A model generated the notes under the pieces. It was not told the origin of the DNA and made no database searches. It saw nothing but the letters and a program-made list of their open reading frames with translations. The translations under genes and the position numbers were made by a program. Positions 44,901-56,495 of a stretch of 64,000 nucleotides of DNA are shown here, piece after piece. Source of the stretch: Zygaena filipendulae. Taxonomy: Eukaryota; Arthropoda; Insecta; Lepidoptera; Zygaenidae. How positions within the stretch are numbered: position 1 is the first letter of the stretch; every line of letters begins with the position of its first letter. The stretch covers positions 1,014,501 to 1,078,500 of the forward strand of contig OU015651.1 of NCBI GenBank assembly GCA_907165275.2, in the 5' to 3' direction.

Positions 44901-46783
44901 AATATTTTCCGTTTACTTATTATACTACTACTTTATAACGTACTTATCCAACAAGTTAGTTTTGTTCTTGGGTAGGGTTGCCAGACGTTCTCCCAGATTC
45001 AGAACGTCCCTTTTCTAAAACAACGTAGAGTATACATACATTAGACGCCATTTGTCCTTTTTAACTGACTGTATGTTTTTTTTGACGACGACTTTTGGGG
45101 ATAAGTAGAATTTTATAAAATATTTCACTTTAACTTTATTAATTAGGTACTGTAAACGGAGATAAGTAAATAACATGCAATAACAAAAAGCAGCACATAC
45201 AGGATGTCGCAACAAAATGTCAGCTTAATGCTCAGCTTAAGCCGATTTAATTAGATAGATTTACTTTTTTGCTACTTATCTACTTTTAACTATTGTAAAA
45301 TAAGTAAATATTATGTTGTATGCAAAAGTAAAGTATTCATTAAAACTATGCGTAGTTTGTCGATTTATTATAGCTTACAGAGAAGGTGTAGTAGGCATAT
45401 TATTTTTGTAAAAAAAAAAAACTGAAATATCTATATGTAAAGTTTTCCCTTCTGACGAGTCGTTTAGCGTGAAATCGGTTCTCACGCCCGTCATAAAGCA
45501 TATTTCTATAACACTTGGAGCCCTTCCAATTTTGTAACAATGTCATACATAACTCTTCTAGTCAAATTTAATAATACTACATCAATATTTAGCTTGTTCG
45601 CGTTATAATTCGATTGTTCATATAATAAATAATTCACAGATTGTATAAATTCATATACAGGGTGTAATCTTAAACAAGTACGCGTACGCGGTGAAGTTTT
45701 CGTATTGAAATTTACTATGGACGCTATGGAAATGCCTATCATTTCTATAGTAAAAATCTCAATAGTGCAATTTCACTCAATTTCACCGTAATTACGTTAC
45801 ATTATTTTATACATGTACATAAAAAAATACTAATGATGAAATTTGAAAAAACCGCGTATGTTGTTTTATAAAAGTTTTTATATAAAAAGAAAAATCTCGC
45901 TTCGTAATTCATGTCGGTATATTTACTTGATAAGTATATTCACTTATGTATTAGTGTTTGCTTTAAGTCGATACTAACTTACTATATAAAGATAGTCAGT
46001 TAAAGTTTGTGTACTTTTATATCTGTCTGCCAAAAGACAGAAATATACCAAAAGTGAGTTCACACAGTTGGCCTAATCTTTTTTTTTAATTCTTTTAATA
46101 AATTGTGATATATCAAGGTAACTAGATATGTATGTAACGTAAGGTACATCTTAATTGATTTAATAAATGCTTTTTTCTTTCTTAATAGATATAATTACAA
46201 GCTACACCTATCCTATTTATGTATACTGGAATAGGATAATAGGTATGTTGAAATAAAATAGACACATTGGTTTGGTTATTGTTTCACGAAATTTACTTAG
46301 TTTTTAATTTTAAAAACGGCTGAAATACACTCTCAAGTTTACTGAAAACTAACTTTTTGGCTGCTCTACGGAAAAACAAAGCAACTGTATTTTTTCCGGA
46401 ATGAAGTTTTTTTTTTGTTTTTTTTTTTTTTTTTTGCCATTTTTTACGCATAACGGACGTTGCTACATACTCACAACCATCAAAAAGGCTTAGTCTTAAT
46501 CTATTTCCGGGTTTTTGCTCGTCCTGTGAAATTTATTTAACTGCAATTACTTTATTTTACCGTAGGGCAGCCGCTTTACTATCCTTCGAATGATTTTTCA
46601 TCTCCACTAATCTCGTAGAATTCACATTAAATGTAAATGAGCGACTCACCACAGCAACACTGCTATGTTAATAGTTATTTTTCTTTAACTATGTTTTATT
46701 ATACCTATTACCTAACTACAACCATTCCATCAGCCGCCTTGCCGACCTAATAACTTCAAATACGTATTATGATGTTTCTTACC
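41971..46783. other. Gene-poor stretch with Helitron and retroposon remnants
   Basis: Reversed Helitron pieces lie at about 43027-43175 (CAGCCCTGACCACATGTGTG) and 43628-43690, with a weak one at about 44446. A GT-rich microsatellite is at 44350-44408. A GC-richer segment at 43850-44105 is open for 63 codons on the minus strand (MTSHPDLDQANRARSN...) but is not recognisable. The T-rich tract at 46405-46436 is nearly homopolymeric. Confidence 0.4.
45120..45232 (-). mobile_element. Retroposon 3' region (family E), copy 2
   Basis: AACAAAAAGCAGCACATACA with GTCGCAACAAAATG matches the block at 29130-29160. ACTTTATTAATTAGG at the left is the reversed tail side. Confidence 0.45.
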
Positions 46784-47060
46784 TCTATAGAGCAGGCGAT
46801 GGTGCACGCGCGTGCCGCACATCCAACTTAAATTTATAAATAGTTTGCACATCGGCCGCTCTGTGTATCGGTAAGGAGCTTTTTCAGCGAGACCGGCCCA
46901 GTCGACGCGCACGTCTCGCGAGCCGCTCGCGCCCCGCCGCGCACTCTCGTCCGAAAAAACAAAACACAAGTTTCCGAACGCGAAAAGTTTCCTTTTCCAT
47001 AATTCCGAGTTCCGAATTCAAATTGCATTTTAAACTTACAGAATTGACACTTCTCCACGT
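46784..47060 (-). promoter_or_regulatory. Probable GC-rich promoter and 5' exon ending in a consensus donor
   Basis: 46800-46960 is strongly CpG-enriched (GCGCACGTCTCGCGAGCCGC) in AT-rich surroundings. Read on the minus strand it ends CTATAGAG|GTAAGAAAC at 46784/46783, a near-ideal splice donor. That pattern suits a mostly non-coding first exon of a leftward gene. An open frame of 62 codons up to the donor exists (from 46969), but its residues do not look conserved. The downstream exons were not identified. It lies on the strand opposite the innexin, inside that gene's presumed long intron. Confidence 0.45.
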
Positions 47061-49397
47061 CATCCGAACTAGCGTACGTCTATGTCATTCGTTTGTTTGA
47101 GAGTTTGTGTGTGTTCAGAGAAGGAGTAGAAAAAAAATGCGATTTCCGAACGCGTTAAACGTTTTCGCTGGAGTTAATCACCGCGGCGCGTAACCGTGTT
47201 TCTAAAATAAAATCCGTTGTCGATTCGTAACCGGAGCACCTCGAAGGTTAATGACAAAATAAAAAAAAAATATAATGCTTGAATTAAACTGTGTGTAACT
47301 ATGTAACTATGCATCGCGGGGCTGGATTCTTTTTGTGTTCGCACTTCGCTCACCACGTGAGTCTGTCTTTCAGTGGAAGGCGGCGACGTTTTCGCAATAA
47401 TTATGATCACCATTTATCACATACCTAAACAATGAAAATTATTATGAAACGATAATCTATGTTGTATCGATCTTCTTAATCATTGTTCCCGCAGGAATTA
47501 CGGGATATAAAGTACCCTATGTCCTTCCCTGTACCCCTTACAATGTGTATGCAAATTTTCATGACGATTGGTTGGGTCATTAAGGCGTGAAGGCGTAACA
47601 GACAGACAGAAATACTTACGCATTTATAAGATTAGTAGGGATTTTCACCAGTGATTTCCAGGTCAGGTTCTATCTTAATTCTTCTAATTCGTCTCTAAAT
47701 GATGAATGAGTTTATCTCTATCTATTTTTTGACTGTAAATATTTAAAATTTAAGATGTACACATGTTAATATCAAACAGCGTATTCATATAATAATTTGT
47801 CTACCAAAATACAGGTACCTACGTAAAGTTATTTTCGTAACTGTTTTAAAGAAAAGATAAATAAATTTTAACAGCTATGAGAAATTCTGATCCTTTGCGG
47901 CACCACGAAAACCAATAAAAACATGATGAATACACATCAACATCTCGTCTTCAGATGTAATGGGTACGTCAATAAAAGATTTTTCTCAAAAGAATCTGAT
48001 ATATGGCTAATAAATCGCTCTGGATTTCACTTGCTTGATCTTTAGCACCGTGAAACGGTAGAGCAAGGATTTTTTTTTAATGATGATTAACGATTTGTTT
48101 CAATGTTTTTCTGAACACAAAGCCTTGTTTGTCTTTGATGTAGTTAGTTTGGGTTCAGGCGATCATTATTTCTTTGCGTTTCCGCAAATCATATATCGAC
48201 CACACCGCGGATTTTGAGTGCATTCTCCATCGTTTCTTTAATTCGTGTCTACGATCTAGACACGCCGGTAGCGTGTCAAGCCGAAGTTCTCAAGCTGACA
48301 GAACTGGCGAGCCGCACCGTGTGTAATATTACACGAACCATTTGGAGCCACTTTTCACCCCCCCATAATTCAAAAACTATTTAACATAAACATGTCAAAT
48401 TTGGCTCATGTATTAAGACTCGCGAGATAAACATGTGCTCCAAATTTCATAAGCACACCTCATACGGGCTTTTAGATATTAACGTCCAAAAATCTTGATT
48501 TTTATCACTGACTGACCTATAGACCAAAATTATAACCGACTTCCAGATGACCTAGGAACTTGATATTTGGCATCAAGGTAGACTTTTAGGCGTAAACAAA
48601 GGGAAAAATCTGAAAACTGGAAAAACTTAAAAAAAAATGATAATTATCAATATCTTCAGTTTTTAGATATATCCTTATCAAGAAGGTAATATAACTTTTG
48701 TCGAGTATTGAAGTATATAACTGGCTAATCAAAATTTTGAAGTATTCTTAATGATGTATTTTACGTCACTCCATTATACTGAGTCAAACATTGACAATTA
48801 ATACTTTCGTTATCAGCACGAATTTTTCTATGGTTTTTACGTATAAAACTAGCTATTCTCAAGTTAAAAGTAAATCAGCGTTTGTTTTACGTACGACGTA
48901 AATAATTTATGAATATCTGTGAATATTTTCATCAGTTCACGCAAATATCCATTACATATTATTCACATTTGACAAAGGAAGTTCTGTATGTAAAAATGAT
49001 GAATAAATAATTCTTTTTCAAAAATAAAACTGCTTCTGGATAGAGACGGTTATTTGGCTCTTTCGTCCGCCTACGAGTGCGACGTATAATCCTCGAACAG
49101 AAACTGTACAGGTACTGTCTAGATGATTTTGACAGCAATATAGAGATATACATGTAGGTAGGCGAGTTTCATGAGCGACATAGGGTCGGGTAGGGTAGGG
49201 GTTTTTATCCCGGAATTACTAAGGAAACTCAAAAATTAGCGCGGGTGAAACAGCGGGCAACAGCTAGTGTGCAATAAAATTGTGTATTGTGCAATAAATT
49301 TTTGACCTCCTCAAAAATTTCAGGCTGCGACAGTACAGAAGAATCTCGTTACATTAACGGCATAATCCAGCAATTCTTCTCACTTGGAATGGCAACA
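47061..49397. other. Gene-free stretch with Helitron and dispersed repeats
   Basis: A reversed Helitron 5' half lies at 47484-47641 (AGTACCCTATGTCCTTCCCT to ATTAGTAGGGA). The repeat called J occupies 48247-48600. A Helitron 3' end at 49190-49267 finishes GCAACAGCTAG before T. No exon found. Confidence 0.5.
48247..48600 (+). repeat. Interspersed repeat J, longest copy
   Basis: TCTAGACACGCCGGTAGCGT, CAAGCTGACAGAACTGGCGA and GTGTAATATTACACGAACC open the repeat. AAAACTATTTAACATAAACA, CTCCAAATTTCATAAGC and ACCGACTTCCAGATGACC follow. Shorter copies are at 50388-50520, 50764-50840 and 51844-51920. Transposon class unknown. Confidence 0.6.
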
Positions 49398-49556
49398 TGG
49401 ATTTAAAAGGCAGCTGTATAATTGCAGTCATGTACACTGTGCAAGATTTAGCCGATATAGGCAAAGTTATGGAAGATGCTTCAATAGCTGCGATTCTACT
49501 TCGACTTCTAGGAGGCTTAAGTCCTCAATATGCTCCTTTATGCGCATGGTGACGTA
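49398..49556 (+). pseudogene. copia-type gag remnant
   Basis: A 50-codon in-frame stretch reads NMDLKGSCIIAVMYTVQDLA, then DIGKVMEDASIAAILLRLLG and GLSPQYAPL, before a stop. The pattern 'hydrophobic-x-D/E-x2-I-A-x-I-L-L-x2-L...P-x-Y/F' resembles the gag (UBN2) region of Ty1/copia polyproteins, which form the retrotransposon particle. No protease, integrase or reverse transcriptase follows and no LTR was seen, so it is a fragment. The assignment is by pattern only. Confidence 0.45.
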
Positions 49557-49987
49557 ATGTATCGTGCTACTGGAGTTTGTTGTGCAGCTTTTTCTTTTCA
49601 GCCATAGCGCTAGGAAGCTGTGAAGGGTGGATATTTTATGGGTGCTGGCTGCTGTCATAATAACTGTAATTTTATTAACGTCAATAAGATACACATTATT
49701 GGCCAAATTTGATTAAACGATTTGACTATGACTTTGATTTTGACTTGTCGCAAAAGAATTGATGAAGTGAAGTCCGATCTCTTTTATCATTTTAGAAATA
49801 AAAAATAGTGTCACTTGGTTGTCTTGTAGATGATACGAAGTTCACCGGGTCTTCTAGTGTATTCTTTTAGTGTCGTCTTCGTCTTGATCGTCTTAAATAT
49901 TAATTATTTACTACGTAGGTACCTACATTGTACAATGAGTCATACAATCGAATTACTGGTGGGTGACACTTTTACGTTACACCAAAT

Positions 49988-50173
49988 CATTACGTTGGAC
50001 TTTCCAGAGTTAAAACCTTAGATGGAGTACATCTTATCAATTTAGATCCAAGTCAAATCAAGGCACAAGAGAGCTCTATTGTAGAGTACAACCGCCTGCG
50101 CACGTTATACCGCCCTGACTTGGCCAAATTAACTATAAACAGAAAACGCGTAAAAAAAAAAACCGGATACTGA
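49988..50173 (+). pseudogene. PIF1-like helicase C-terminal remnant, possibly Helitron-derived
   Basis: Sixty-one codons end at TGA and read HYVGLSRVKTLDGVHLINLD, then PSQIKAQESSIVEYNRLRTL, then YRPDL and a Lys/Arg-rich tail. The H-Y-V-G-L-S-R-V motif is the last conserved helicase block of PIF1-type SF1B enzymes, and EYNRLR follows it in many transposon-encoded versions. Upstream, GDTFTLHQ hints at the preceding motif but out of frame, and the rest of the helicase is missing. It may be a fossil of the autonomous Helitron that mobilised the short copies. A host PIF1 pseudogene is the alternative. Confidence 0.6.
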
Positions 50174-51164
50174 ATGAGCAATTCACTCAAACATTTTAAA
50201 CGTCCAAGAAAATACAGAAAACACAAAAAAGATAGTTATACCACGGAAACGTAGGAAAATAAACTAAATTGACAAAAACCATTTTATTATGAATAATAAG
50301 TACCTACTAATAATTTCTGTAAAAAGTTTTTCTTTTCCGATTCATTTATCCATTTCTGTTAATATACAATAATATTGTGACCTATATATCTAGACACGCA
50401 GTAGCGTGTCAAGCCAAGTTCAGGCTAACAGAACTGGCGAGCAGCACCGTGTGTAACTTTTGACCCCGTCATAACTCAAAAACTATTTCACATAAACATG
50501 TCAATATGAATCACGTATTCTCAAATAGAAGCTCTGATTCTTCACTCGTTAGTACGTCACGCGATAGGAGCGATGCAGGATCAGGGAAAAAAAATATAAT
50601 CGTTTATACAGGTGCTGTCTGTCGACAAGAGTTGTAGTGTCATGTCTCCAAAATATTTTACTGCATGCGGTGTTTTCTTTAAATGTAAGCAAAATACGTT
50701 TTAATTATAAATGTAACTATTTTTATTCGTGTTTTTTTTATTTATTATTTGATCTATTGAATCTAGATACGCTGTAGCATGTTAAGCCGAGTTCAAGCTG
50801 ACAACTGGCGAGCAGCACTGTGTGTAATATTACACGAACCCTTACTTATTCTGCCTGTAATGTAAGAATCATCAATCAAAATTGATGACAGCCGGTCTTT
50901 GGATTTTATGGTCTTTAAATATTTATGTATATGTTTATGTGTTATGGTCTTTACATAGTTGTTATTCCACTCGTTTTATATTTATAAAACGAGTGAAATA
51001 CCAACCTTGATTTGTTTTAAATCCAAACATATTAGTTTCAGTAGATACTTACTACCCCGTAAACAGATTGAAATACAACAGATTAACAGAGACCATTTGG
51101 TATTAATTTTATTATGAACAAGTACCTAATACCTACTAGTAATTTCTGTACAAAAAGTAGTGAT

Positions 51165-51680
51165 ATCCCATCAAAAACATAAATGTGAAAGTGGAAGCCA
51201 AAGTTCAGTATTAAGCTTAAGCTTAGTTGTCGACTTCGCCGACAAAAGAATTGATATCTAAATAGGTGCCAAGTTCTGTAGATAATCCTGAAATATATTC
51301 AAAGGAGCATAGAACTCGGCTAGTTTTCACATTAAAGTTATCTTTAGCTAGTCAAATTATGTATCTTTTTTTATATTATTATGAGCAAATTACTGTTTTT
51401 ATACTGTAAGGTCAATAGATCTCACCCCTTCAATATTTAGTTTGCTGGTAAAAACAAGCCAATATCAAAAATATTTATACTATAGTTTTTAGCCAAATAT
51501 AAGATAACTGGTGTGTGAAAACTAGCCAAGTTCTATGCTCCTTTGAATATATTTCAGGATTATCTACAGAACTTGGCACCTATTTAGATATCAATTCTTT
51601 TGTCGGCGAAGTCGACAACTAAGCTTAAGCTTAATACTGAACTTTGGCTTCCACTTTCACATTTATGTTTTTGATGGGAT
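51165..51680. mobile_element. Long-TIR fold-back element, copy 1
   Basis: Arms of about 167 bp (51165-51331 and 51514-51680) are inverted copies with one visible mismatch (CTCGGCTAG against CTTGGCTAG). The termini are ATCCCATCAAAAACAT and its complement. The 182-bp spacer is AT-rich and non-coding. I could not define a target duplication because the right flank is the duplication junction. Confidence 0.9.
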
Positions 51681-52244
51681 CGTTTATACAGGTGCTGTCT
51701 GTCGACAAGAGTTGTAGTGTCATGTCTCCAAAATATTTTACTGCATGCGGTGTTTTCTTTAAATGTAAGCAAAATACGTTTTAATTATAAATGTAACTAT
51801 TTTTATTCGTGTTTTTTTTATTTATTATTTGATCTATTGAATCTAGATACGCTGTAGCATGTTAAGCCGAGTTCAAGCTGACAACTGGCGAGCAGCACTG
51901 TGTGTAATATTACACGAACCCTTACTTATTCTGCCTGTAATGTAAGAATCATCAATCAAAATTGATGACAGCCGGTCTTTGGATTTTATGGTCTTTAAAT
52001 ATTTATGTATATGTTTATGTGTTATGGTCTTTACATAGTTGTTATTCCACTCGTTTTATATTTATAAAACGAGTGAAATACCAACCTTGATTTGTTTTAA
52101 ATCCAAACATATTAGTTTCAGTAGATACCTACTACCCCGTAAACAGATTGAAATACAACAGATTAACAGAGACCATTTGGTATTAATTTTATTATGAACA
52201 AGTACCTAATACCTACTAGTAATTTCTGTACAAAAAGTAGTGAT

Positions 52245-52760
52245 ATCCCATCAAAAACATAAATGTGAAAGTGGAAGCCAAAGTTCAGTATTAAGCTTAA
52301 GCTTAGTTGTCGACTTCGCCGACAAAAGAATTGATATCTAAATAGGTGCCAAGTTCTGTAGATAATCCTGAAATATATTCAAAGGAGCATAGAACTCGGC
52401 TAGTTTTCACATTAAAGTTATCTTTAGCTAGTCAAATTATGTATCTTTTTTTATATTATTATGAGCAAATTACTGTTTTTATACTGTAAGGTCAATAGAT
52501 CTCACCCCTTCAATATTTAGTTTGCTGGTAAAAACAAGCCAATATCAAAAATATTTATACTATAGTTTTTAGCCAAATATAAGATAACTGGTGTGTGAAA
52601 ACTAGCCAAGTTCTATGCTCCTTTGAATATATTTCAGGATTATCTACAGAACTTGGCACCTATTTAGATATCAATTCTTTTGTCGGCGAAGTCGACAACT
52701 AAGCTTAAGCTTAATACTGAACTTTGGCTTCCACTTTCACATTTATGTTTTTGATGGGAT
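52245..52760. mobile_element. Long-TIR fold-back element, copy 2
   Basis: Identical by eye to 51165-51680 and carried along in the tandem duplication. Its right flank (TTTAATATTC) is the original locus flank. Its left flank ends AAAAAGTAGTGAT, and no clear target duplication is visible. Confidence 0.9.
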
Positions 52761-53947
52761 TTTAATATTCTACGAACCTGACCATCTCTGCAACGATGCA
52801 AATATTGTGTTAATGCGTTGATTAGTCTATCTTTCTTGTACGTAGCGCAGGCGTAGATATATTAGAACTACAAGCTGTGCCCCGCGGTTTCACCCGCGTC
52901 ATTTTCGGAGTTCCCACGGGAATGTTTTGAAAACGAAAGGTTATGTACATTTATACGTTAATTTAACTTAAACCAGTGTCAAAACGCAAATTAAAATTAA
53001 AATTATTTGAGCTAGTCATGGCAAGAAGAGAATTCAAAAAAAATCTAAATTATATAGAATATACGATAACAAGAGAAGGAAATTATTCTATTTCTAAAGG
53101 ATTAGTATCACAGAATCAATTTAGATAGGAGCATTTTAAAGAATCACCCAAAGCACAAAAAGTTTGATACCTATATGTCGTAGAAGTTAAAACAAAAAAG
53201 CACAATGAAGACTTTAATTCCAAATTGATACTTTTTAATACCATTGAAGGGTGGGTTCACACGTGGAATTTTTGCAAGCTTCCTTACGCACTTCAACATT
53301 ATTTTGTATATAATTCATTGCTTTATGTTCATAATGGAAATCAAATTACGTAGTTTGCCATCAAGCCTTGCCGCAGTTTAGCAATTTACGCGCCGCGGCC
53401 GCATCGTTGCGAAACGCTGTCGATATAGCGGTGATATACAGTTAGCTTGTGAATTATTAAGTGTATCGATGCACTTAATTATATCTAGTACAAAAACATC
53501 TCTATAGAAAATTAGAAACTGTTCGTCATGTCACGTAGCGATAACGAACAATGATTGTCAATTTGGCTAAGAGGGCAGATTAGAAGGATCTACTTGGTAT
53601 AGTATGAAAACAGATTTTTCGCACGCTATGTCAACTACCCTGGGAGATAAATTATTCGGGGCTTATTCGGTAAAGTTCGCAACCGAAAGTTCCCCACCGA
53701 AGATTGGTCAACTGATATTTCTGCACTATATTTGGTCAGTATACTCTCCTGTAGTTTGCACATTATTGACTCCATGCGGGGTCGGTCACTGTGCCTGCTG
53801 GTCACTGATATGGTGTCGACAACATAATATCCTGCGGGCAACGATGGACGACCGAAACCTCTTCGGTCTGATTGATTTCTCTCCGTGTAGACCATAAGCA
53901 AATTAAAAAAATTCTGCTATCGGATTATTAATTTAAATATCTTAGAA

Positions 53948-54097
53948 TCCCACTTGAAAGCCAGTTCCCATCCCCATCACAGGCCGGCAACGCACCTGCA
54001 TGCCTTCTAGTGTTGCAGATGTCTATGGACGGCAGTAATCACTTACCATCAGGTGTACCACTTGCCCGTTTGCCCCCTATGACATAAAAAAAAAAAT
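53948..54097 (+). mobile_element. 5'-truncated LINE 3' end with 8-bp target duplication
   Basis: CCCACTTGAAAGCCAGTTCC through CACTTACCATCAGGTGTACC to GACATAAAAAAAAAAA is the same 3' UTR as 30609-30866. TCTTAGAA flanks it on both sides (53940-53947 and 54098-54105), an 8-bp target duplication from target-primed reverse transcription. Confidence 0.88.
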
Positions 54098-54434
54098 TCT
54101 TAGAAGACATTTTTTTATGGGGGGTGGCTCTACTTTTATCTGAGCAAGCGCGTTAATGTCCAGCAACAGACGGCTCCGTCTGTACAAGTGCGCTTTCCCG
54201 TAGTTCATCGCACGGGCGTTTGGACAATGTTGACCTAATAACGGCCAGACTAAAACGGTCCGCCGCCGTATTACCAACAACAGACACAAATAAACAGGCA
54301 CTAATCGCTGTTTCACTTGCCTTTACTCGAGCCCACTACGCGATGCGGCACAAGGTCCCTGGAACCGCCCCGGGGAGGGCCCCTCGAAGCACCGACCGGT
54401 AAACGGGAAGTAGGTATAGGTAGGTGCCTTAAAT

Positions 54435-54669
54435 GGACGCAGATAAGCAATAACATGTTAACCCACAAAATTAAGTTACCTGTTCAGAACGATTTATTGA
54501 GAGTTAGAGAACGTTTTTTAAGTATATGTTTACCTTATTACATTGTTTAAGTATGTAACTAAATATTGAACATAAAAAATGTTGTCAGAAAATGGCGCTA
54601 TAATATTAAAACACGATTTACTCAAAATTTCTCCAGTGTGGGTTAACACACTATTGCTTATCTATGTCC
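54435..54669. mobile_element. MITE family A, copy 6
   Basis: GGACGCAGATAAGCAATAAC at the left and GCTTATCTATGTCC at the right, with AAAT duplicated on both sides (54431-54434, 54670-54673). Length 235 bp, same orientation as copy 2. Confidence 0.92.
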
Positions 54670-56311
54670 AAATGTCGATGGCAAAAAATTTCACTAAAGG
54701 GAATCGTTAATCTGTTTTTCTTTTTTAAATATGCATTCGAAAGGTATATAGTTTTGAACTCTGCTATGGTGTCTCAATACTCCCTGCAAATTTTTTTTAA
54801 ATATCTTCAATGTCCAATGTCAAAGTCAAATAATTTCATCCAAAGTCGGTACTTTAGTATGGTTTTATTACTTTATTTATTTATTTAAAGAACTTTATTG
54901 CACATTATCGTACAATGGTCGTGGTTCTTTTTGACTTCAGTAAAATTATAATAATTATGACAGCACTAATAAAATACAGCAATTCGCCCGCCATTCATGC
55001 AGTTTCGCAGTGTTACGGTTGGAGAGAAAAAGCTTCAGCATACCTAGCTTCTGTAAATATTATTATAATTCGCATGTTAATGTATTTTCAGGAAGTGAAT
55101 TTATGTAATTATTTTCGACAAATAATAATTAAAATACTTATCGACCATAGCTTCTAGTTGGATAAGTAGAGACAGAATTGGTAGTCGACGTTGTTGAAAA
55201 ATTTTCTCGTTCCAAAAAACGGTTGAGTTTAGATAATTAAAAAGCCAATAAAAAGCAAAATATCAATTAATGCATGATAATTCAGGATACTTTGTCCCTA
55301 CCATTACGTTTTTTTTAAGGGTGGTTCAAAAAGCACCGTTTAAGCATTGTTTTTCGGTGTTATTCACGTTAAACGGTTATTGTCACAAATGTAATCCGAC
55401 ATACGTACCTGTAGATTTCGTTCGGTAAAATGGACATGCGAATACAAAAAAGGCGTTCTGAAACCGATCATTAAAAAATTCTCGTGGCTATTTAAAGGCG
55501 TCGTTAAGCATGTTGTCTTTCCGCAATTTTCGGACGATATTCGGGGAACAAAATGACGGTTATCGTTCCGTTTTTCCGTAGACAGTTTTAGCGCTGTCCC
55601 CGCCCGTCGTTATCACTCATTACGACCCGTCCGAAGTTTGAAATCAACGTTGGATTCGCTGACGGATATCCAAGTGTGAAAATAAATTGTGAAAATAAAT
55701 CAGTGAAAACTGAGTCCCGAGAGCTTTTCTAAAAAAAAATGTAGAAAACCGATTTGGTGCCTACCTATGCAATATATATTATTTTAACAAATTATTTTAT
55801 TTTATTTTATTTTAATGTATGATTTTTTTTCTATAGTAGGTATATGATATTAACATATTTTGACAGTAGCCTTGTACAGGTTATATAAAGTTTATATTAA
55901 TCACAATTCGTCGCTTATACAACAATACCGCGCAAGTCAAATTTGCTTAGTTTTCAGGAGAGACAAAAAACTGCATTAAATTATTTTTATTATTATTATG
56001 CAATGCGTTTCGTTTGGTCCATGTGCCTATAGCAAAAATATCTTTTCACTTTTCAACTAGTAGGTATATACCCAGCTAACGGTAACAAATTATAGTTTCA
56101 ATCGTTCTATGTCGTAATGAATAGGTTTGGGTCATAAAAATAGCGCTCCGTAGTAGTATTAGGGTTGTCATCAGATCTGCAAGCGTAGATAGCCAAGCGG
56201 CTCGAAATCTATTTCTAGGTTCCAAAAAAGGGCCTGTACAGCTTTTTTAAAATTTTCAATAGGCACTATAGGTATAGTGGCCAAAAAGAGGTTCTATCTT
56301 TAAAAAAAAAA

Positions 56312-56495
56312 TCCATAGGTACTAGTATTATAAATACGAAAGCAACTATGTCTGTCTGTTATATTTTGGCCAGTTTTCGCACTTTATTTTACATAATGTC
56401 AGGAATACAGAAAAGAAAATAGGGTATGTTTATCCCGGAGTTCGCTGCACAGAAGCTCTGAGATTAACGCGAGTGAAACCACAGGGAACAGCTAG
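56312..56495 (+). mobile_element. Non-autonomous Helitron, 184 bp
   Basis: It begins at TC after A (TCCATAGGTACTAGTATTAT) and ends GGGAACAGCTAG before T. CGAGTGAAACCACAGG and AGGAATACAGAAAAG are eroded versions of the family interior. Confidence 0.8.

Larger units (their letters stand above)
50601..52760. repeat. Tandem duplication, two 1080-bp units
   Basis: 50601-51680 repeats as 51681-52760. I found one difference: T at 51049 against C at 52129. Each unit holds a repeat J fragment, a perfect 28-bp palindrome CACTCGTTTTATATTTATAA...GAGTG (50968-50995), and a long-TIR fold-back element that occupies its last 516 bp. The unit boundary coincides with the element's outer end. Confidence 0.95.
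52761..56311. other. Gene-poor stretch
   Basis: A reversed Helitron end lies at 52871-52935 (AAGCTGTGCCCCGCGGTTTC). Open frames on both strands at 53604-53901 (97 and 88 codons) overlap and are unrecognised. 54120-54410 is GC-richer without supported exons. TTTATTTATTTAAAGAACTT near 54880 is a reversed retroposon tail. GTGAAAATAAAT is doubled near 55676-55701. Confidence 0.4.

Noticed and set aside
53604..53901. Overlapping open frames of 97 (+) and 88 (-) codons
   Set aside because: Neither shows a domain, signal peptide or splice context, and both cover the same bases. At most one could be real and I cannot support either.
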